Positions 8,943-18,047 of a DNA stretch of 64,000 nt are shown here, one piece after another. The DNA lies in assembly GCA_019359615.1 (NCBI GenBank), contig JAHHHA010000016.1:1-64000 (forward strand), in the 5' to 3' direction. The notes beneath the pieces are model-generated. The model saw only the letters and a program-made list of their open reading frames with translations. It was not told where the DNA came from and did no database searches. Numbering within the stretch: position 1 is the first letter of the stretch; each line of letters begins with the position of its first letter. The translations under genes were made by a program, and so were the position numbers. The DNA comes from Cyanosarcina radialis HA8281-LM2. GTDB lineage: Bacteria > Cyanobacteriota > Cyanobacteriia > Cyanobacteriales > CCAP-1448.

Positions 8943-9425
8943 ATGCAACGTACATGGAAAGCAGGATTATTATTAGCTGGCGGATTGATGTTTACTTCTC
9001 TGCCCGCGATGGCAGCCCCCGTTCCTAGTATTGTCGGCTCTTGGCGAGTAACTTTTTATCTAGAGCCTAATCACACTGTAGGTGCAAGTCAGTGTGTTAC
9101 TTTCGTCCAAAACCCCATTCAAGTTGGCGAACCAGCTAGCGGACGTTGGTTCTCTACTACCTTTCCTGGTTGGCAAGGCAAATGGATTCAAGAAGCCGAC
9201 CACGTTCGGTGGTATGGCTTTACGGGTTCTCTCGCCACAGCAGAAAGCACGGGATTCACCGCATCTGCCAACCTCATAACTGGAGAGTTTATTCACTTCT
9301 CGGCCGCGAACGGTGTGACCACATCTAGCAGCGGTGCTTGGTCGGCGACGCGAGTTTCATCTTGCGCTAACGTCCGCGCTACGACCTTAACAGCCCCTCA
9401 AGGTGGAGATCCTTCTGGCAAGTAG
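8943..9425 (+). CDS. Secreted protein of unknown function
   Basis: This 160-residue protein has a strong GGAGG ribosome-binding site (8931-8935). Its signal peptide (MQRTWKAGLLLAGGLMFTSL, probable cut after AMA) is followed by a short beta-rich domain (VPSIVGSWRVTFYLEPNH and WVRWYGFTGSLATAES-like strands). Two cysteines (SQCVTF, SSCANV) could form a disulfide. The GSWRVT opening resembles lipocalin-like or avidin-like barrels, but this is only a resemblance. Confidence 0.7.
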   Translation: MQRTWKAGLLLAGGLMFTSLPAMAAPVPSIVGSWRVTFYLEPNHTVGASQCVTFVQNPIQVGEPASGRWFSTTFPGWQGKWIQEADHVRWYGFTGSLATAESTGFTASANLITGEFIHFSAANGVTTSSSGAWSATRVSSCANVRATTLTAPQGGDPSGK

Positions 9426-9548
9426 AGAGCCGTTAAAGTCTAGATTCTGAAATAGCTAACTCAGAAAGTATATCTTTGAATCGGAGAGAAAACTGCGCTA
9501 GCACGCTGGCTCGTAGAGGCAATGCTGGTGCAGTTTCCTATATTTTGG

Positions 9549-9554
9549 TATAAT
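9549..9554 (+). promoter_or_regulatory. -10 box upstream of tRNA-Cys
   Basis: A perfect TATAAT lies 16 bases before the first base of tRNA-Cys. No convincing -35 hexamer is seen at the usual spacing. Confidence 0.5.
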
Positions 9555-9570
9555 GTAAATTCGCGCTCGC

Positions 9571-9642
<72 letters not shown>

Positions 9643-9776
9643 TCAAACAATCCAAGCCTAAAATACCTATTAATCAAAGGCTCGGAGCATCAACAATTCT
9701 GTTATCCTGTAAGATTTTCTGGCAGAACTTTGCTAAGTTTAGCCCCAGAGTTGGTGTAAAAATGGGGTAAATTGGC

Positions 9777-11114
9777 TTACAAACTCGTCAGCAGTCTGGC
9801 CTTTCTCAAAATAAACGAGAGGAAAGTTTCTTCTCTAGAAACAATGTTGGCCGTAACTTCCATTCCTGGTTGAATTGGATACTGGCGATCGCCTTTAAGT
9901 AAATAAGGCCTCTCTGGTTGAATGGTAACTTCGTAGTAGGTTCCATCTATAGCGCTGCTGCTATTGGAAGAAGTTATCGCATCAGGAGCAATAGTTCTCA
10001 CCGCTCCATTAAGCGTGCCGTAATCTGGATAAGGATAAGCAGAAATTTGTAGTTGTACTCTCCCCTGCTTGCAGTCTGTTACCAGTTCTTGCGAGCAGAT
10101 TTGTACCTGGGAAATATCTTGAACGGCAACGCGGGCCTTGACCACCATCGGTACGCCGCTGGGAGCGATTTGGGCGATTTCTTGTCCGGGGTCTACTAAT
10201 TGACCGGGATTTCGCGGTGTTAGTTTTAAAATTACCCCAGACTCAGGGGCGCGAATTACCGCTTTTTGCAAGTCGGTTTCTATCTGTTTGAGTTCTTGCA
10301 GGTCGCTACTAATTTGATTTTGAGTTTCGACCTGACTGCGGAGCAAGCTCTCTTTTTCCTTCCTCAAACTAGCCATATTAGATTCGCCTTTGGCTTTTTC
10401 CTTGGCAATCTGTTCTCTGGCGATGGTGACAGGTGCTCTAGTGGGGTTGAATGCCGCTTTAGCTCTTTCCAATCTGGCTTTAGCTGCTTGTACAGCTTCT
10501 TGTTTCTGCTTCAGCGTCAGTTCGGAATTAACGCTTCCGGTATAGAAATACTGCTGGTATTGGTTTAATTCTTCCTTAACTAGATTGAAAGCGGCTTGGG
10601 CTTCTTGCAATTCAGTTTTGGCTTTAACTCGATCTTGTTGATATTCTCGCTGGGTGCGTTCTAGTTCGGCTTCGGCTGAGGCGATCGATCGATCGATCAA
10701 ATTGGCTTCAGACTGGCGCTGCTTTTCTGTGGCTTCTAACTGCGCTTTGATTTGGTTGAATTGCTGCTGGCTGCGTTGAATATCCCCTTTGAGTTTGTTC
10801 CGTTTAATCTGAAGTTGAGCGTCGTCAATTTCTGCGATCGCATCTCCTTGTTTTACGGGTTGGTTCTCTTTGACCAAAATGGTTTTAATCGGGCCTGGGG
10901 TCGCCGCTTGAACTATCCTAATTTCCCCCGCCGGCCGCACGGTAGCGTTAGCCCTAACTTTGACGTTGTACTTGACCACTCCCGCTAAGACGAAGGCTAC
11001 CCCCACTGTACCGAGGAGGACAAATCCGCCAATGGTCGTCCACAGGCTGATAGGCGGCAGAAACTCGTCACTTTGAACCGGACGCAGTAATGACGTATTG
11101 GAGTCAGTAACCAT
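9777..11114 (-). CDS. HlyD-family secretion adaptor protein
   Basis: This 445-residue periplasmic adaptor normally joins an inner-membrane ABC or other exporter to an outer-membrane channel. It has a short cytosolic N-terminus, one membrane segment (about 23-46, TIGGFVLLGTVGVAFVLAGV), a biotinyl-lipoyl half (VKENQPVKQGDAIAEIDD), a long coiled coil (about 105-290) and the returning half-motif APESGVILKLTPRNPG. A C-terminal beta domain follows. No ABC transporter lies next to it, so the cargo is unknown. In cyanobacteria this type often serves peptide or bacteriocin exporters with a peptidase domain. Confidence 0.85.
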   Translation of the reverse strand: MVTDSNTSLLRPVQSDEFLPPISLWTTIGGFVLLGTVGVAFVLAGVVKYNVKVRANATVRPAGEIRIVQAATPGPIKTILVKENQPVKQGDAIAEIDDAQLQIKRNKLKGDIQRSQQQFNQIKAQLEATEKQRQSEANLIDRSIASAEAELERTQREYQQDRVKAKTELQEAQAAFNLVKEELNQYQQYFYTGSVNSELTLKQKQEAVQAAKARLERAKAAFNPTRAPVTIAREQIAKEKAKGESNMASLRKEKESLLRSQVETQNQISSDLQELKQIETDLQKAVIRAPESGVILKLTPRNPGQLVDPGQEIAQIAPSGVPMVVKARVAVQDISQVQICSQELVTDCKQGRVQLQISAYPYPDYGTLNGAVRTIAPDAITSSNSSSAIDGTYYEVTIQPERPYLLKGDRQYPIQPGMEVTANIVSREETFLSFILRKARLLTSL

Positions 11115-11421
11115 AAGGGGATAGGGAGCGATCGTTTATCCTCTCAAGATAGCGCAAGGGGAGATCGAGTCGATCGTCGTTCTTCGGTTGCCATGGAGTC
11201 AGTCTAGGTAGTTTACTATATACATTAAGATAGATAAATCTAAGAGCGTAAAACCAAGGTTTGAAGGACGAACGAGAAACCGATCTGAGGAAAACCCCGC
11301 CCCCTAACTCTCAGGTGGCGGTACGAGAATGTCAAAATACTCTAACTCTTTGGTGGTCTTAGCAGTCCCGATCCCGGATGCGATGCTCCTTAGAAATACA
11401 TTCCTAGGAATTTTGGTTTCA

Positions 11422-12090
11422 ATGTTCACTAAGCAGGTAACTGATTCAAAAGCATTCCAGTGGTTTCAGGAACGCCTGGAAATTCAGGCACTAGCTGACG
11501 ACGTTAGCAGCAAGTACGTACCTCCCCACGTTAATATCTTCTATTGCATTGGTGGAATTACCCTTACTTGCTTCATCATCCAGTTTGCCACTGGATTTGC
11601 CATGACCTTTTATTACAAACCTACTGTCGCTGAAGCGTTTTCTTCAGTGCAGTACATGATGACGGATGTAAGTTTCGGCTGGCTGATCCGATCGATCCAT
11701 CGCTGGTCTGCCAGCATGATGGTATTAATGATGATTTTGCACATCTTCCGGGTTTATCTCACTGGCGGTTTCAAAAAACCTCGCGAGTTGACCTGGGTGA
11801 CTGGCGTAGTTTTGGCAGTAATTACTGTTTCCTTTGGAGTGACTGGATATTCGCTACCTTGGGATCAGGTCGGTTATTGGGCGGTCAAGATTGTCTCTGG
11901 TGTACCTGAAGCCATTCCTGTAGTCGGTCCCTTAATCGTCGAACTGATTCGCGGTAGTGCCAGCGTCGGTCAACCGACTCTGACTCGCTTCTATAGCCTG
12001 CACACCTTTGTTTTGCCTTGGTTTATAGCCGTCTTCATGTTGTTGCACTTCTTGATGATTCGCAAGCAAGGCATTTCTGGTCCGTTGTAA
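11422..12090 (+). CDS. petB: Cytochrome b6
   Basis: This 222-residue core subunit of the cytochrome b6f complex in the thylakoid membrane transfers electrons from plastoquinol through hemes bp, bn and cn. The start at 11422 gives [20 protein letters not shown], the standard N-terminus and length. The longer frame from 11329 adds 31 non-conserved residues. Visible are the heme-ligand histidines ([35 protein letters not shown]) and the cysteine that binds heme cn ([15 protein letters not shown]). petD follows, interrupted by a short repeat. Confidence 0.97.
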   Translation: MFTKQVTDSKAFQWFQERLEIQALADDVSSKYVPPHVNIFYCIGGITLTCFIIQFATGFAMTFYYKPTVAEAFSSVQYMMTDVSFGWLIRSIHRWSASMMVLMMILHIFRVYLTGGFKKPRELTWVTGVVLAVITVSFGVTGYSLPWDQVGYWAVKIVSGVPEAIPVVGPLIVELIRGSASVGQPTLTRFYSLHTFVLPWFIAVFMLLHFLMIRKQGISGPL

Positions 12091-12091
12091 G

Positions 12092-12170
12092 TAGTGTTGA
12101 GTGTTGAGTGTTGAATGTTGAGTGATGAGTTCAAGATTTCACTTAACACTCCACACTCCACACTTTTTTA
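12092..12170 (+). repeat. Heptameric TGTTGAG repeats between petB and petD
   Basis: Tandem TGTTGAG/TGATGAG heptamers at 12097-12130 are followed by a related inverted stretch (AACACTCCACACTCC), so the spacer can fold into an imperfect hairpin. Similar heptamers occur at about 22910-22934. Confidence 0.7.
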
Positions 12171-12209
12171 AGTCCGCCGATTCTGTTTGGATGAAGGAGA
12201 TAATTTTCC

Positions 12210-12692
12210 ATGGCAACTCACAAAAAACCCGATCTGGCCGATCCAGATTTAAGGGCGAAGCTAGCCCAAGGGATGGGGCACAACTATTATGGCGAACCTG
12301 CTTGGCCGAACGACCTACTCTATGTCTTCCCAGTGGTGATCGCGGGAACAATTGGCTGCTGCATTGCCCTGGCAGTGCTAGATCCAGCTATGTCTGGCGA
12401 ACCTGCTAATCCTTTTGCTACCCCTCTAGAAATTCTCCCGGAATGGTATTTCTATCCCGTTTTCCAAATTTTGCGGGTCGTACCCAATAAATTGCTGGGA
12501 ATCGCCATGATGACGGGTATTCCTTTGGGGCTGATGTTGGTTCCTTTCATTGAGAACGTCAATAAGTTCCAAAACCCCTTCCGTCGCCCGGTGGCTATGG
12601 GAGTTTTTCTGTTTGGAACGCTGGTGACTTTGTGGTTGGGTATAGGCGCAACCTTCCCCATCGACAAGTCTTTAACTTTAGGCCTGTTCTAA
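12210..12692 (+). CDS. petD: Cytochrome b6f complex subunit IV
   Basis: This 160-residue protein is full length for PetD. It forms the C-terminal half of the cytochrome b equivalent and helps build the quinol-oxidation site. It starts [20 protein letters not shown]. The conserved PEWY motif ([15 protein letters not shown]) near the Qo site is present, and three membrane spans follow. GAAGGAG lies about 11 bases before the ATG. It is cotranscribed with petB, with a repeat-filled 119-base gap. Confidence 0.97.
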   Translation: MATHKKPDLADPDLRAKLAQGMGHNYYGEPAWPNDLLYVFPVVIAGTIGCCIALAVLDPAMSGEPANPFATPLEILPEWYFYPVFQILRVVPNKLLGIAMMTGIPLGLMLVPFIENVNKFQNPFRRPVAMGVFLFGTLVTLWLGIGATFPIDKSLTLGLF

Positions 12693-12720
12693 AAATTGCT
12701 ACTATCTAATCGCAAAAAAT

Positions 12721-12758
12721 GAAGGATGGAGGGCGAATAGTTTTAGCCTTCCTCCTTC
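12721..12758 (+). terminator. Hairpin after petD, likely terminator
   Basis: GAAGGATGGAGGGC pairs imperfectly with GCCTTCCTCCTTC around a loop containing GAATAGTTTTA, just after the petD stop. The T tract after it is weak. Confidence 0.5.
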
Positions 12759-12815
12759 GTTTGCGATCGACAGTTAGAATGGTATGGAGATCGACAAGCC
12801 CAGTAGGAGAGTATC

Positions 12816-13196
12816 GTGAATCAAAACAGCACCAAAATTTTACAGTTTGACCTTTCAGGCGCGAAGTTTTGGCTCACTCTGCTGGCGATCGCTTGGCTTT
12901 TAGGTACGATCGGCTTGGGCTGGTTGGTTAAGTCTTTTCTAGTATTGATGGGATTTATTTTTCTGCTGCCAGTTGTTGCCTTCGTGGGGCTGCGTTGGTG
13001 GTGGCAGCGAAATTTTGTCGCAGATCGCTGTCCGGTTTGCACTCACGAATTTACCGGATTTAACAACACCCAGTTTCAATGTCCTAGCTGTGGCGAACCT
13101 TTACAAGTAGAAAAAGGACATTTTCAACGCTTGACACCTCCTGGAACCATTGATGTCGAAGCGATTGAAGTATCGGCTCGACAGTTAGAAGACTAG
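12816..13196 (+). CDS. Membrane protein with C-terminal zinc ribbon
   Basis: This 126-residue protein has a GTG start with AGGAGA nine bases upstream. Two close membrane segments (about 15-35 and 37-57) are followed by a four-cysteine zinc ribbon (DRCPVCTHEF ... FQCPSCGEPL) and a short acidic tail. Ribbons of this kind usually stabilise the fold or bind nucleic acid or protein. Function is unknown. The arrangement is common in cyanobacterial hypothetical proteins. Confidence 0.75.
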   Translation: MNQNSTKILQFDLSGAKFWLTLLAIAWLLGTIGLGWLVKSFLVLMGFIFLLPVVAFVGLRWWWQRNFVADRCPVCTHEFTGFNNTQFQCPSCGEPLQVEKGHFQRLTPPGTIDVEAIEVSARQLED

Positions 13197-13289
13197 TACC
13201 GCTACGCGGAAGTCAAAAGTCAAAAAGTCGATACCATCAGCTTTCGATCGATTGGGAATGGTAGCCTGGTTTCCGCTTTCTTACAAAGT

Positions 13290-14474
13290 ATGCTCGATCT
13301 CGTCTTATTACTATTAGCGATCGCCATTTCTCTTCCGATCGCCGTGCTACTAATTGAAGTCATTGCTGCTCTTTGGAACCGTCAAGATAATAGCTCGGAT
13401 ACTAGCAGCCCACGACCGGAAATTGCGGTTTTGATTCCTGCTCACAACGAAGCAGCGGGGATTGATACCACCCTGTCATCGCTACAGCCACAATTGAGCG
13501 ATGGAGATCGACTAATAGTTATTGCCGACAACTGCGACGACGATACAGCTTCAATTAGCCGTCAGCAGGGCGCTACAGTCATAGAGAGACAAGATCGCGA
13601 TCGACGCGGTAAAGGATACGCCTTAGACTTTGGCTTGCGGTTCCTCGAAACCAATCCGCCAGCAGTGTTAGTGATGGTGGATGCAGATTGTGTGGTGGGT
13701 GAGGGGGCGATCGATCGAATTGCCAGACTAGCAGCAGCTTCGGGGAACCCGGTGCAGGCGACTTACTTGCTAGCTCCGCCCGCCGATCCCAGCTTGAAAG
13801 ATCGGATTTCGGCTCTAGCTTTTAAGGTGAAAAACTTAGTTCGCTCTCAAGGGCTAGCATCGCTGGGAATGCCTTGCTTGTTAGCGGGTACGGGGATGGC
13901 ATTTCCTTGGTCGGTAATTTCCTCGGCTCCCTTAGCTAGCGGCAATATCGTCGAAGATATGCAGCTTGGCATCGATTTAGCGATCGCGGGATATCCGCCT
14001 AGATTTTGCGCTGATGCCCGAGTCACGGGCGCTTTTCCCGAACTAAAATCGGCATCGTTAGAGCAAAGAAAACGCTGGGAACACGGGCACTTACAAACTT
14101 TACTGCAACAAGTTCCCAGATTGCTCAAAGAGAGTCTCAGCCAGAGAAGCGGGCAGCTATTAGCGATCGCTCTAGATTTATGCGTTCCCCCGCTATCGCT
14201 GTTAGTCTTTTTATGGGTGGCTAGTTTTGGAGTGGCTTTACTAGCAGCAATTTTAGGAGCGTCGTGGCTGCCGAGTTTAGTGTTAGCGATCGCGGGCTTG
14301 TTGCTGTTGGGGGCAATAATTACAGCCTGGGCTAAGTTTGCCCGCCAAGATTTACCCCTACTCCAGCTTTTAGCCGTTCCGCTTTACGTCCTTTGGAAGA
14401 TTCCTCTCTATCTGACTTTTTTATTTAAGCCTCAAACTAACTGGATTCGGACCAAACGCAACACTTCTCCTTAG
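13290..14474 (+). CDS. Family 2 glycosyltransferase, membrane-bound
   Basis: This 394-residue inverting GT2 enzyme has an N-terminal membrane anchor (about 1-25) and a GT-A domain starting EIAVLIPAHNEA. The metal-binding DXD-type motif is MVDADCV and the acceptor-side motif is VEDMQLGIDLA. RKRWEHGH stands in for the Q/RxxRW motif of processive synthases. Two or three membrane helices follow (about 300-385). It probably adds sugar from a nucleotide donor to a surface polysaccharide or lipid; the substrate is not predictable. Confidence 0.85.
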   Translation: MLDLVLLLLAIAISLPIAVLLIEVIAALWNRQDNSSDTSSPRPEIAVLIPAHNEAAGIDTTLSSLQPQLSDGDRLIVIADNCDDDTASISRQQGATVIERQDRDRRGKGYALDFGLRFLETNPPAVLVMVDADCVVGEGAIDRIARLAAASGNPVQATYLLAPPADPSLKDRISALAFKVKNLVRSQGLASLGMPCLLAGTGMAFPWSVISSAPLASGNIVEDMQLGIDLAIAGYPPRFCADARVTGAFPELKSASLEQRKRWEHGHLQTLLQQVPRLLKESLSQRSGQLLAIALDLCVPPLSLLVFLWVASFGVALLAAILGASWLPSLVLAIAGLLLLGAIITAWAKFARQDLPLLQLLAVPLYVLWKIPLYLTFLFKPQTNWIRTKRNTSP

Positions 14475-14500
14475 CTTTATGAGGGAAGTTTTAATAAAAC

Positions 14501-14529
14501 CACAGATGCACACAGATGCACACAGATGG
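14501..14529 (+). repeat. Tandem 10-bp CACAGATGCA repeat
   Basis: Three direct copies of CACAGATGCA occur, the last ending GG. A related inverse copy (TCTGTGTCCATCTGTGG) lies at about 16733-16749. Confidence 0.7.
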
Positions 14530-14591
14530 AGTTAATGGGCGATCGATTTGTGCCAGAGGTCTATTGACTCAAAACTCAAAACTTTCTCCAG

Positions 14592-15341
14592 ATGCTTCAA
14601 GCTGAATTTTCTTTCTATGCCGAACTCAACGATTTTCTGCCACCTCAGAGAAGGCAAGTAAGTTTTACCTATCACCTCAAAGAACGGGCATCGATTAAAG
14701 ATACGATCGAAGCTATAGGCGTACCTCATACTGAGGTCGATCTAATTGCGGTCAATGGCGAATCAGTCGATTTTTCTTATTTAGTACGAGATGGCGATCG
14801 CATTGCTGTATATCCAGTTTCGGCTTCTAGGGATATCGAGCTTGACTCTCTAGTTCGCCCCAGTCTGCTACAGCAGGTGCAATTCGTCCTAGATGTTCAT
14901 TTGGGTAAGCTGGCAATGTCTCTACGCTTGCTGGGGTTTGACGCGTTGTATCGCAACGACTACGACGATGAGGAATTGGCTGAAATTTCCAGTCAAGAGG
15001 AGCGAATTTTACTTACCCAAGATCGAGGATTGTTGAAGCGCAGTATCGTTACTCATGGCTATTACGTGCGCTCTAGCGATCCGCAACAGCAGGTAGTTGA
15101 GGTGTTGCGGCGTTTCGATCTGTTTGGAGCAATCGCTCCTTTGCGTCGTTGCGTGCGCTGTAACGGTTTGCTCGAATCGGTGACAAAAGCAGAAATTGGC
15201 GATCGCTTGCCACCTTTAACGCAGAAATATTACGACGAGTTTGCCCGCTGCTTGAATTGCGATCGCATTTACTGGAAGGGCGCTCACTATGAAGGGATTC
15301 AAAAGTCGATCGATCGTTGGCAGAGTTTAGCAACTAAATAA
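14592..15341 (+). CDS. Mut7-C RNase-domain protein with ubiquitin-like N-terminus
   Basis: This 249-residue protein has two domains. Residues about 1-85 form a MoaD/ThiS-like beta-grasp (VDLIAVNGESVDFSYLVRDG). Residues about 90-245 form a Mut7-C PIN-like nuclease: LDVHLGKLAMSLRLLGFDA, then DYDDEELAEI, then LTQDRGLL carrying the acidic residues. A zinc ribbon follows (RRCVRCNG ... ARCLNCDRIYW). This architecture is well known in bacteria but the RNA target is not. The fusion to a ubiquitin-like domain is standard for the family. Confidence 0.85.
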   Translation: MLQAEFSFYAELNDFLPPQRRQVSFTYHLKERASIKDTIEAIGVPHTEVDLIAVNGESVDFSYLVRDGDRIAVYPVSASRDIELDSLVRPSLLQQVQFVLDVHLGKLAMSLRLLGFDALYRNDYDDEELAEISSQEERILLTQDRGLLKRSIVTHGYYVRSSDPQQQVVEVLRRFDLFGAIAPLRRCVRCNGLLESVTKAEIGDRLPPLTQKYYDEFARCLNCDRIYWKGAHYEGIQKSIDRWQSLATK

Positions 15342-15414
15342 TATAGGCTATGGGGCATAGACACAGCCCTCACCCCATCCTGGCGGACACCCCTCTCCCA
15401 CCCCCCTTTTTAAG

Positions 15415-15625
15415 GCTACCGTGTATACATAAGTTATCGATTTGCCGTTTCACACTAAGATCCCCCTAAATCCCCCTTAAAAAGGGGGACTTTGATAACT
15501 TCCCCCTGTTTGGTGCAAGCTGCACAGCGAGGGAACCTCGCCGCAACCCCCCCTTTTTAAGGGGGGCTAGGGGGGATCTAATGCAGGGCCTCCAAGTTTT
15601 CCCACAGATGTGTATACACGGTAGC
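15415..15625. mobile_element. MITE, 211 bp, inside a palindromic repeat
   Basis: Perfect 15-bp terminal inverted repeats (GCTACCGTGTATACA at 15415-15429 and its complement at 15611-15625) are flanked by the 10-bp direct duplication CCTTTTTAAG (15405-15414 and 15626-15635). There is no coding capacity. The interior has a second inverted pair built from the CCCCCTTTTTAAGGGGG repeat (about 15459-15487 and 15548-15579). The duplicated target is the centre of another copy of that same palindrome. Confidence 0.85.
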
Positions 15626-15635
15626 CCTTTTTAAG

Positions 15636-15735
15636 GGGGGGCAGGGGGGGGAATGCGCAAAGCGCACGCTGCGCGAACGGAGAGGGGAAGGGCGCTGCCC
15701 TGAAGCTCTGCCGAAGGGGGTGAGGGCAAAAACAT
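15636..15735. repeat. G-rich palindromic intergenic repeats
   Basis: These are G-run and GCGCAAAGCGCACGCTGCGC-type elements plus a GAGGGG stretch, continuous with the MITE-bearing palindrome upstream. The 34.49 kb in-frame insert contains a related sequence (GTTCGCGCAGCGTTC). No gene is seen here. Confidence 0.6.
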
Positions 15736-15804
15736 TTTTTTCATAATTCCTAGATTTGAGCGCGATAACTCAATAGAAAGCCACAAAACTAGGAGAACCG
15801 ACTG

Positions 15805-16680
15805 ATGAATATATGGCTGCACAATCCCATTGCAGAAATGTACGGACCTTACTTTCTGCTATTTTATGCCTGTGCGATCGCAATTACAATCTTTGTTTGC
15901 TGGAGTTTAAGCACTAAAGATTTGACCGCTAATTTACCCTTACCATTAGTTCCTAGCAACCCCGATCCTTACGAAATAGCTTATTTGCGGAATAGCGATA
16001 CCGGAGTCATGCAGCTAGTAACGTTCGATTTATTAGTACGTGATTACTTGCAGGTTGAGGACAACAGTATAGAGCGATCGCCTACTCATCCCGATATCAG
16101 TTTGCTAACACCAAGCGAACGAGAACTTTTTGATTGGTTTGCTCAACAGCGAACGAGATTTTTACCTGCTAGTTTTCAACCGCACTGTGAAGTTTATCGA
16201 CGACGACTGCAAGCCCAGCAATTCTTATCTTTAGATGAATGGCAAGTTCAAAATAGTTACGTTGGCTCGATCGGCATCCTAATTATTTTAGGATTGGGAC
16301 TCTATAAATTAACCGCAGCTTTAGCTAACGGACACCATAATGTGGGATTTCTCATTACAATGATGATTTTCTCACCATTTTTACTGTGGAATATTGTCTG
16401 TAGCTCGTCATTTCGGTTGAGCGATCGAGGACGAAATTATTTGAACCAACTTCAAGCAGCTTTCGCCCAGCTTAAAGATCGAGAAACAAATTCTTTTGAT
16501 GATTACAATTTAATCGTGGCACTCTTTGGAGTTAGCGTACTAACCGGAACTCCTTACGATTTTTATCAACAAATATTCGCTACTCCAACTACTAGTTCGA
16601 CATTTAGCAGTAGCAGCGGCGGTTGTGGTAGTAGTTGCGGCGGCGGGTGCGGCGGCGGGTGCGGCGGTTGTGGAGGATAA
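15805..16680 (+). CDS. TIGR04222-type membrane protein with Gly/Cys-rich tail
   Basis: This 291-residue protein has AGGAGA eight bases before the ATG. An N-terminal membrane helix (about 14-35) precedes a soluble region with LVTFDLLVRDYL and LTPSERELFDWF, then two membrane helices (about 150-172 and 180-200) and the ...LSDRGRNYLNQLQAAFAQL segment typical of TIGR04222 proteins. The last 20 residues are Gly and Ser with cysteines at 274, 278, 282, 286 and 289. Such low-complexity Cys tails are expected substrates for modification. The downstream DUF692 oxygenase makes a substrate role plausible; this is inference. Confidence 0.8.
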   Translation: MNIWLHNPIAEMYGPYFLLFYACAIAITIFVCWSLSTKDLTANLPLPLVPSNPDPYEIAYLRNSDTGVMQLVTFDLLVRDYLQVEDNSIERSPTHPDISLLTPSERELFDWFAQQRTRFLPASFQPHCEVYRRRLQAQQFLSLDEWQVQNSYVGSIGILIILGLGLYKLTAALANGHHNVGFLITMMIFSPFLLWNIVCSSSFRLSDRGRNYLNQLQAAFAQLKDRETNSFDDYNLIVALFGVSVLTGTPYDFYQQIFATPTTSSTFSSSSGGCGSSCGGGCGGGCGGCGG

Positions 16681-16848
16681 AAAATCAAACCAATTTGCAA
16701 TTGCGATCGATGGCAGCTTGAATTTGTGTTTATCTGTGTCCATCTGTGGTTTTGATTCAAAAATCTGATTTAACTAAGAGGTCGAGCGATGAGATTATTT
16801 GTATTTTAATTGCGAATTGCGAATTGTAAATTGACAATTGTTTTAGTT

Positions 16849-17682
16849 ATGTTCTCTCATTTACCTACATTAGGCGTTGGCATTGGTTTTCGCCACCCTT
16901 TTCGCAGCGAACTATTTCGACAGCAGCAACAGGTTGACTTTCTAGAAATAGTTGCCGAACACTATCTAGATGCTTCCTTTCACCAGGAACAAGAATTAGA
17001 ATTACTAGCAGCACACTTTCCGATTATTCCCCATGCGATCGGCCTTTCGCTTGGTAGTGCTGAAGGCTTAGACGATCTTTACTTGAGGAAACTCGCAGCA
17101 TTAATTAAACGGTTAAATCCGCCCTGGTGGAGCGAACATATTTGTTTTACCAAAGCTGGCGGCATCGATATCGGACATTTATCGCCTCTGCCTCATACTC
17201 GCGAAGCTGTAGACGTACTTTGTCGGAATATCGATCGAGTGCGACGTTATATTGACGTACCGCTAATTCTAGAAAACATCACTTATATGATGGCAATTCC
17301 TGGCGCTGAAATGACGGAAGCACAATTTATTGCTGAAGTCTTAGAGCGTTCTGATTGCGGGTTGTTATTAGATGTCACCAACTTACATATCAATGCCGTC
17401 AACTACAACTATGATGTGAGAGATTTTTTCAATGAATTGCCTTTAGAAAGAGTCGTGCAATTGCATTTTGTAGGCGGACATTGGCAAGATGGCGTACTAA
17501 TTGATAGTCATTCGCGATCGACTCCTAGTGAAGTGTGGCAATTGATAGCTGAAGTCGTTGCTAGTGTTGCCGTCAAAGGAATCGTGTTAGAAAGAGATGA
17601 AAACCTACCGCCTTTTAGCGAATTAGTTAATGAGTTAGAACGAGCGCGATCGATCGGGAGGCAAAATCAACGATGGAATTAG
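16849..17682 (+). CDS. DUF692 multinuclear non-heme iron oxygenase (MNIO)
   Basis: This 277-residue TIM-barrel protein belongs to the DUF692/MbnB-TglH family. Known members use two or three irons and O2 to modify cysteines, or to remove carbons next to them, in ribosomal peptides. Conserved metal-site blocks are all present: PHAIGLSLG (H62), WWSEHICF (E96, H97), ILENITYM (E142), LLLDVTNLHINA (D175, H180), LHFVGGHW (H206, H211), IDSHSRSTP (D219, H221) and VLERDENLP (E248). I start at 16849; a longer frame from 16810 would be translated out of an AATTGCGAATTG repeat. It overlaps the next gene by 10 bases, so the two are coupled. Confidence 0.88.
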   Translation: MFSHLPTLGVGIGFRHPFRSELFRQQQQVDFLEIVAEHYLDASFHQEQELELLAAHFPIIPHAIGLSLGSAEGLDDLYLRKLAALIKRLNPPWWSEHICFTKAGGIDIGHLSPLPHTREAVDVLCRNIDRVRRYIDVPLILENITYMMAIPGAEMTEAQFIAEVLERSDCGLLLDVTNLHINAVNYNYDVRDFFNELPLERVVQLHFVGGHWQDGVLIDSHSRSTPSEVWQLIAEVVASVAVKGIVLERDENLPPFSELVNELERARSIGRQNQRWN

Positions 17683-18047
17683 CAGTAATTCAAAAATCTT
17701 TAGCTCTATTTTACACCGACAGCAAATTGCGATCGCGTTTCTTTGCCAATCCCTTACAAGTGCAAGAAGAATTAGGTTTAAGCGAGCAAAAGGTACTAGA
17801 ATTATCTACATTATCGCCTAGCCAAGTTAACTTATTCGCTACTTCTTTAAAACACAAGCGACTAGGAGAAGTTCGAGAATTATTACCACTGACAGCATGG
17901 AAACTAGGTAAAAAATTTAATAGTTTGTTTTGGCAATATGCCGAAACTTATATGCCGGAGGGAATTAGAAAACATCATAATGATGCGATCGCATTTGCCA
18001 CATTTATTGTCAAAAATGCCGAGATAGCCGCTAGCGATCGCCTTTAG
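17673..18047 (+). CDS. MNIO partner protein, cut by in-frame TAG
   Basis: These 124 residues (MELAVIQKSLALFYTDSKLR...) form the helical N-terminal domain typical of genes paired with DUF692 enzymes (DUF2063/SCO6045-like), which present the substrate to the oxygenase. The start overlaps the MNIO stop (ATGGAATTAG). The frame hits TAG at 18045-18047 but continues open for 76 codons in the same frame with sensible protein sequence. The full partner would be about 201 residues. CAG-to-TAG is the simplest explanation. Either the partner is truncated here, or the codon is read through, or the sequence has an error. Confidence 0.75.
   Translation: MELAVIQKSLALFYTDSKLRSRFFANPLQVQEELGLSEQKVLELSTLSPSQVNLFATSLKHKRLGEVRELLPLTAWKLGKKFNSLFWQYAETYMPEGIRKHHNDAIAFATFIVKNAEIAASDRL

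Noticed and set aside
11329-11421. 31-residue extension of PetB
   Set aside because: Cytochrome b6 is 215-222 residues and conserved from MFTKQVTDS; the upstream codons show no family similarity.
16540-16760. Minus-strand frames rich in Pro/Ala/Thr under the Gly/Cys tail
   Set aside because: They are the complement of the low-complexity GGC repeat of the TIGR04222-type protein and have no ribosome-binding site.
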